Shown: piece by piece, positions 15,029 through 18,621 of the stretch
Layout of the letters: the number at the start of each line of letters is the position of its first letter
Position numbering within the stretch: the first letter of the stretch is position 1
DNA from: Deltaproteobacteria bacterium
GTDB lineage: Bacteria; Desulfobacterota; Desulfobaccia; Desulfobaccales; 0-14-0-80-60-11
Assembly (NCBI GenBank): GCA_023381945.1
Contig: JAMCQY010000218.1
Span: 1-18,621, forward strand
Direction of reading: 5' to 3'
DNA length: 18,621 bases
The notes under the pieces: generated by a model
The model's input: the letters and a program-made list of their open reading frames with translations, nothing else
Databases searched by the model: none
Told to the model about the DNA's origin: nothing
Made by a program: the position numbers and the translations under genes

Positions 15029-15439
15029 TCAGGCGGCCAGCCCCGGAGAGATAAAAGTCCTGCCCTGCCTGAGGGAACTTATGGCCGGCAGCAGCTCATC
15101 GCCCACATCCTCTTTCAGGAGATAGCCTTCGGCCCCAAGGGACATGGCCCGTTCCGCATACTCCATGTATTTATGGATGGTCAGAATCAGGACCTTGACC
15201 TCCGGATGGCTCTTCTTGATCTCTTGGGTGGCTTCAAAGCCGCCCAGGTTGGGCATGGAAATATCCAGGAGGATCAGGTGAGCCTTGGCTTTCTTCAGAA
15301 ATTTCAACAATTCCCGGCCATCGCTGAGTTCGCCGATGACCTGCAAGTCCGGGTTTCCTTTGATAATTTCCTTCACCATGCGGCGCACCGGCGCATAGTC
15401 GTCCACCACCAGAATGTTATATTTGTAAGCCTTTCCCAT
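15029..15439 (-). CDS. Stand-alone receiver-domain response regulator
   Basis: A 136-aa protein consisting of one CheY-like receiver domain: acidic pair Asp13/Asp14, phosphoacceptor Asp59 in LLDISMP, switch Thr87 in LILTIHK, and Lys109 in GYLLKED. Sequence and the ISPGLA ending are typical of NarL/FixJ-type regulators, in which a LuxR-type HTH would normally follow. Here a TGA comes directly after GLAA and no HTH-like sequence is readable downstream before the hairpin, so it is a natural single-domain regulator or one that lost its output domain. No histidine kinase is nearby. GGAGGG lies about 11 bases before ATG. It could act by protein-protein contact or as a phosphate sink. Confidence 0.88.
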   Translation of the reverse strand: MGKAYKYNILVVDDYAPVRRMVKEIIKGNPDLQVIGELSDGRELLKFLKKAKAHLILLDISMPNLGGFEATQEIKKSHPEVKVLILTIHKYMEYAERAMSLGAEGYLLKEDVGDELLPAISSLRQGRTFISPGLAA

Positions 15440-15602
15440 TTCTGTCCAATCCCTCCATCCAGGAGCCTCTCAAGCTTGATCATCGCACCGGATAATGACA
15501 AGATAACTCCCGCCCTTGAAGACGCCTATGCGCAAAAATACTTATTTTAAATCAGCAATAGTACCTATATAACTAGCATTATGTCTGACTTAGGTTACAT
15601 TT

Positions 15603-16634
15603 ATGACTACATTGATCCCCGGAAACTTGCGCACCACTGCCATGGCTATCCTTCCACACGATCGTCCGGAGCCGGCCCTGGAATTGGCTTTGTCCCTGGA
15701 TATTCCCTTTTGGCCGCAATTGCCCCGCGTCGGTTTCTTTGAAGACATGTACGTCCAGGCTGGCGAACATTTTCCGGGGATTGTGCTCCTTCCGGAAACC
15801 AACCAGATCCGCTTCGATACCGCCAAATTCTACGACGAGCTCCCCGAGATGCTGGAGCACTGGGACGAATTGGAATATTTTGACATCTCGGCGCCCTTTT
15901 CTGCGGTCTACCATCGCTTCCTGGAACTGGATTTCAGCAATTACGCGGCCATTCGCGGCCAACTGGAGGGCCCCGTCAGTTTCGGCCTAAAGATCCTGGA
16001 TGAAACCGACCGCCCCATTATCTTCAGTGATGAGGTGCGTCCCGTCCTGCTGGACTTCATGGCCCGCCGGGCCCAGTCTCAACTCGCCCGGCTCAAGCAA
16101 AAGCACCCCCGGGCCTTCCTCTTCCTGGACGAGCCCGGGCTGCAATTCATCTTCAGCTCGGTCTCAGGCTACCCCGATACACGGGCAAAAGGGGACCTGG
16201 ACCGCTTCCTGGCCCAGATCGACCGGCCCCGGGGCATTCACCTCTGCGGCAACCCAGACTGGGAGTTTCTGCTGAACCGCGATCTGGATATTCTCTCCCT
16301 GGACATTTATTCCAACGGCGAAATCTTTCAACATTACGGCAAGGCCATTCGCGCCTTTCTGAACCGGGGTGGAGTCCTGGCCTGGGGCATCATTCCCACC
16401 TGCTTCGAATCCTTCGAGGCGGAGACCCCGGAACGCCTGGAAGCTTACCTGGAAACGCTCTGGCCCACGGTTTTGGCCGCGGGTATTGACCGGGACCAAC
16501 TCCTGGCCCAGAGCCTGCTGGCCCCGGCCACCTGCTGTCTCATCAACCCCGATCGGGAGAAGACGGTGACCGCGGCTTATGCCTGGTTGCGTCAAATGTC
16601 GCGGCACTTGCGGGAGAAATATCAATTAGAATGA
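15603..16634 (+). CDS. MetE/UroD-superfamily protein, methionine-synthase-like (COG0620 type)
   Basis: A 343-aa TIM-barrel protein resembling the C-terminal catalytic half of cobalamin-independent methionine synthase. The start resembles the family's IGSLPH opening in a changed form (ILPHD, 16-20), followed by IPFWPQLPR (34-42). Later motifs are FLDEPGL (174-180), HLCG at 213-216 and an APATCCL stretch with Cys311/Cys312. In MetE a His, two Cys and a Glu bind zinc for the methyl acceptor; His213, Cys215 and Cys311 or 312 fit that role. There is no N-terminal folate-binding half, as in 'core' MetE proteins, which may take methyl groups from a corrinoid protein. The methyl donor and acceptor are not determined. 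It is 162 bp from the divergent response regulator; a hairpin follows its 3' end. Confidence 0.8.
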   Translation: MTTLIPGNLRTTAMAILPHDRPEPALELALSLDIPFWPQLPRVGFFEDMYVQAGEHFPGIVLLPETNQIRFDTAKFYDELPEMLEHWDELEYFDISAPFSAVYHRFLELDFSNYAAIRGQLEGPVSFGLKILDETDRPIIFSDEVRPVLLDFMARRAQSQLARLKQKHPRAFLFLDEPGLQFIFSSVSGYPDTRAKGDLDRFLAQIDRPRGIHLCGNPDWEFLLNRDLDILSLDIYSNGEIFQHYGKAIRAFLNRGGVLAWGIIPTCFESFEAETPERLEAYLETLWPTVLAAGIDRDQLLAQSLLAPATCCLINPDREKTVTAAYAWLRQMSRHLREKYQLE

Positions 16635-16646
16635 GGAGCTTTGATA

Positions 16647-16669
16647 GGGGCGGGTTTTAAACCCGCCCC
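16647..16669. repeat. Perfect GC-rich palindrome, dispersed-repeat type
   Basis: Eleven-base arms GGGGCGGGTTT and AAACCCGCCCC flank a single T, between the MetE-like gene and recO. From memory, GGGGCGGGTTT-type palindromes recur in intergenic regions of several bacterial groups. No T-tract follows, so repeat is a better reading than terminator. Confidence 0.6.
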
Positions 16670-16687
16670 CTGCAGGTGGGATAATAC

Positions 16688-17485
16688 ATGACAGAGCGCC
16701 AAACCCCGGCCATCGTTTTGACGGTGCGCGATTACGGCGAAGCAGACCTGCTGGTGACCTTCATCACCCCAACGCAGGGCCGCCTCACCGGCCTCGCCAA
16801 GCATGGCAAGAAAAGCCGGCGCCGCTTCGCCTACTGCCTCGAACCCCTGAGCCGGGTAGTCTTTTATTTCTCTTCCCGTCCCGGCCGCGATCTGGAGTTC
16901 CTACAGAAGGGCGAGCTGGTGCAGGCTTTCCCGTCCCTGCGCCGGGACCTGACTCGCCTGGGAGCCGCCGCGGTGCTTGCCGAAGTGACCGGCCTGCTGG
17001 CCGGACCTCCGGAGGCCATCGCCGAGATCTTTGCCACGTTGGAGGAGTCCCTGATCCTGTTGGATCAAGGCCAGCCGCCGGACTCACTACTGCCTGCTTT
17101 TCTGCTGCGCCTCCTCACCTTGGGAGGATACGGTCCTCGCCTCGGCTGGTGCCTTAAGTGCGGCAAAGAGCCGGCGCCGCCCCTGTTTTTCAGCATCCCC
17201 CAGGGTGCGATGCTCTGCGGCGCCTGCCGCGCCGGAGTCCCTGGCCCGTTGCTCCCCTTGAACCCGGGGACCTGGAAGCTGCTGCACCTGGCCCAAAAAA
17301 TGGATCGGGAAAAACTCTCCCGCCTCCGCTTCCCTCGGCCACAGTGCGGCCAAAGCCTGGCGCTTCTCAAGGCCTTCGTTTTCCATCACCTGGGCCGGGG
17401 ACTGAATACTTGGGCTTTTTGGGAGAAAGTGACGAGAGATCAACCAAATTTGCGGCGGCCCGCAGGAAGCAGCTCAAATGATTAA
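16688..17485 (+). CDS. recO: DNA repair protein RecO
   Basis: A 265-aa recombination mediator that loads RecA onto SSB-coated single strands in the RecFOR pathway. The N-terminal OB-fold is evident (AIVLTVRDYGEADLLVTFITP, then RLTGLAKHGKKSRRR, about 8-46). A zinc finger is formed by C155-x2-C158 and C177-x2-C180, in the usual place for RecO. Length and order are typical. AGGTGGG lies upstream of ATG 16688. The last 8 bp overlap the start of the next gene, so the two are probably coupled, though no functional link is known. Confidence 0.94.
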   Translation: MTERQTPAIVLTVRDYGEADLLVTFITPTQGRLTGLAKHGKKSRRRFAYCLEPLSRVVFYFSSRPGRDLEFLQKGELVQAFPSLRRDLTRLGAAAVLAEVTGLLAGPPEAIAEIFATLEESLILLDQGQPPDSLLPAFLLRLLTLGGYGPRLGWCLKCGKEPAPPLFFSIPQGAMLCGACRAGVPGPLLPLNPGTWKLLHLAQKMDREKLSRLRFPRPQCGQSLALLKAFVFHHLGRGLNTWAFWEKVTRDQPNLRRPAGSSSND

Positions 17486-18365
17486 GCTATATCTCCCTAT
17501 CCCCCTACTGACGCACCTCGCCGCCGCCGCGGTGGTGGCTGTTTTTGTGCTGCTCCTCATCCTGGAAGCCCTCCGTCCTTTGCGCCGGCTCAAACGGCCC
17601 CGCGGCCGGCGGTTCCCCATCAATTTGTCTTTTACTGCCCTGGCCTTCATTGCAGGTTCCCTGGCCGTCCGCCCCGCTGCCCTGGGATCGTCCTTATGGG
17701 CCCGGTCCCACTCCTTCGGCTTGCTTAACTTGCTGCCCCTCCCCTTCTGGGTCGAAGTAGCCATCGGCATCCTGTGGCTCGACCTCACTTTCTATTACTG
17801 GCATCGCCTCAACCACATGCAGCCCCTGCTCTGGCGCTTCCACAATGTGCATCACGTTGACCCGGACCTGGATGTAACCACCTCCTTCCGCTTCCATTTC
17901 GGGGAAATCCTCTATTCCACGCCTTTCCGGGTCTTGCAGGTGGGCCTTTTGGGAATCTCCCCGGCCACCTATCTCTTCTACGAATTCCTGTTCAATTGCG
18001 CCACCATGTTCCATCACAGCAATGTTAACTTGCCCGTTAGCCTGGAACGCCTGCTCAACAAGCTTTTCGTCACTCCCCGGATGCACGGCCTTCACCACTC
18101 GGTCATCGGCCGGGAAACCAATTCCAACTACTCCGTGGTCTTCAGTTGCTGGGACCGGCTTAACCGCAGCTTACGGCTCAATGTACCGCAAGAGGAAGTG
18201 ATCATTGGCGTTCCCGGCTATCTGCTTCCCGGGGACAACCGCTTTTTCGGCCTGATGACCTTGCCCGTAAAAAAACAGCGTCCCTACTGGCGCTGGCCCA
18301 GCGGCAAGGCGCCTCGGCGCGTCTACCCGGCGGGATTTCCCCACCCTGGCACCATGCTGGAGTAA
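17478..18365 (+). CDS. Fatty-acid hydroxylase/sterol-desaturase superfamily membrane protein
   Basis: A 295-aa integral membrane di-iron enzyme. Membrane segments lie near 10-31, 48-64, 86-105 and 152-175. The eight-His signature is complete: H109-x3-H113 (HRLNH), H122-x2-HH (H122, H125-H126), H179-H180 (HHSN), and H203-x2-HH (H203, H206-H207). Family members hydroxylate or desaturate lipids, sterols or carotenoids with O2; in an anaerobe this would imply a microaerobic or non-standard role. The substrate is unknown. ATG 17478 lies within the recO end (8-bp overlap), with no clear Shine-Dalgarno, implying coupling. An A/G-rich, low-complexity tail and then an inverted repeat follow the stop. 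Confidence 0.9.
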   Translation: MIKLYLPIPLLTHLAAAAVVAVFVLLLILEALRPLRRLKRPRGRRFPINLSFTALAFIAGSLAVRPAALGSSLWARSHSFGLLNLLPLPFWVEVAIGILWLDLTFYYWHRLNHMQPLLWRFHNVHHVDPDLDVTTSFRFHFGEILYSTPFRVLQVGLLGISPATYLFYEFLFNCATMFHHSNVNLPVSLERLLNKLFVTPRMHGLHHSVIGRETNSNYSVVFSCWDRLNRSLRLNVPQEEVIIGVPGYLLPGDNRFFGLMTLPVKKQRPYWRWPSGKAPRRVYPAGFPHPGTMLE

Positions 18366-18621
18366 CAGGAATAGCAGCCAGTAGTCAGTAGTCAGAAAGT
18401 TCATTTTACGAAAATCATCTTGCCTTCCTCCCTAACCACTCTTATCGTTTACTTAACATCACAGTTATAGTGTTTGCCAAAAGTTTCTTCTGGTGGCTGG
18501 CTTTTCAAATCCCCCTAAATCCCCCTTTTTCAAAGGGGGACTTTTAAAGGAATTCCACTGAGTTCCCCCCTTTGAAAAAGGGGGGATAGGGGGGATTTTG
18601 AGAAGTTGCGTACACAACATT
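18366..18621. other. Gene-free 3' region with inverted repeat
   Basis: No frame with coding features. It holds a short AGTAGTCAGTAGTCAG-like direct repeat near 18380-18397 and the inverted repeat at 18506-18600. Confidence 0.6.
18506..18600. repeat. Imperfect long inverted repeat, MITE-like or dispersed element
   Basis: Arms of about 38 bp (18506-18543 and 18562-18600) are near-perfect inverted copies built from CCCCCT, CCCCCTTTTTCAAAGGGGG and their complements, around an 18-bp centre. This C-run/G-run hairpin is a common dispersed intergenic element from memory. No transposase or target-site duplication is identifiable. Confidence 0.7.

Noticed and set aside
14984..15550. 188-aa plus-strand frame opposite the response regulator
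   Set aside because: Antisense to a complete receiver domain with catalytic residues; no motif of its own.
18366..18621. CRISPR-like repeats in the right-hand region
   Set aside because: The repeats are an inverted pair and a short direct repeat, without regular spacers or cas genes.

Overview
The window looks like chromosomal DNA from a free-living, Gram-negative, probably anaerobic bacterium. An outer-membrane factor plus RND metal pump, a MetE-like protein, RNase J, DUF302 and palindromic intergenic repeats together suggest Desulfobacterota (former Deltaproteobacteria, Desulfobacca-like). This is inference: there is no rRNA or other phylogenetic marker here. Most of the DNA is GC-rich with long open frames; about 1-1500 is clearly more AT-rich and looks acquired.

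Layout. (1) 1-1535: a broken SAM-methyltransferase remnant and an intact AT-rich methyltransferase-like gene, probably the ragged end of a surface-polysaccharide or other acquired locus. (2) 1536-3326, minus strand: engB/yihA (ribosome-assembly GTPase), then a membrane-anchored SGNH/GDSL hydrolase. (3) 3486-5923, plus strand: a well-formed promoter, then plsC (phospholipid synthesis) overlapping rnj (RNase J). (4) 6130-14194: a metal-handling island. It holds a small secreted Cys/His-rich protein, a secreted YHS-domain protein, and a cusC-cusB-cusA copper/silver RND efflux set followed by a secreted Gly/Met-rich OB-fold-like protein, closed by a clear intrinsic terminator. (5) 14293-14867: a DUF302 protein and a 55-aa lipoprotein, ending in a long hairpin. 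(6) 15029-15439, minus strand: a stand-alone receiver-domain response regulator. (7) 15603-18365, plus strand: a MetE/UroD-superfamily protein, recO, and a fatty-acid hydroxylase/sterol-desaturase family membrane protein overlapping recO. (8) 18366-18621: no gene, but a large imperfect inverted repeat.

How the genes work together. Copper/silver handling is the strongest functional theme. CusA keeps the three periplasmic methionines and the proton-relay Asp, Glu and Lys of E. coli CusA. CusB carries three tandem heavy-metal-binding repeats whose cysteines are mostly lost, and a Met/His-rich tail. Small secreted proteins rich in Cys, His or Met flank the pump and could bind or deliver metal in the periplasm. 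I see no metal-responsive regulator gene, only candidate promoters and palindromes. The other genes are housekeeping (engB, plsC, rnj, recO) or orphan enzymes. I found no CRISPR array, tRNA, rRNA, transposase, phage gene or defence system. The most unusual content is the accessory gene set around the Cus pump, not a wholly new system.
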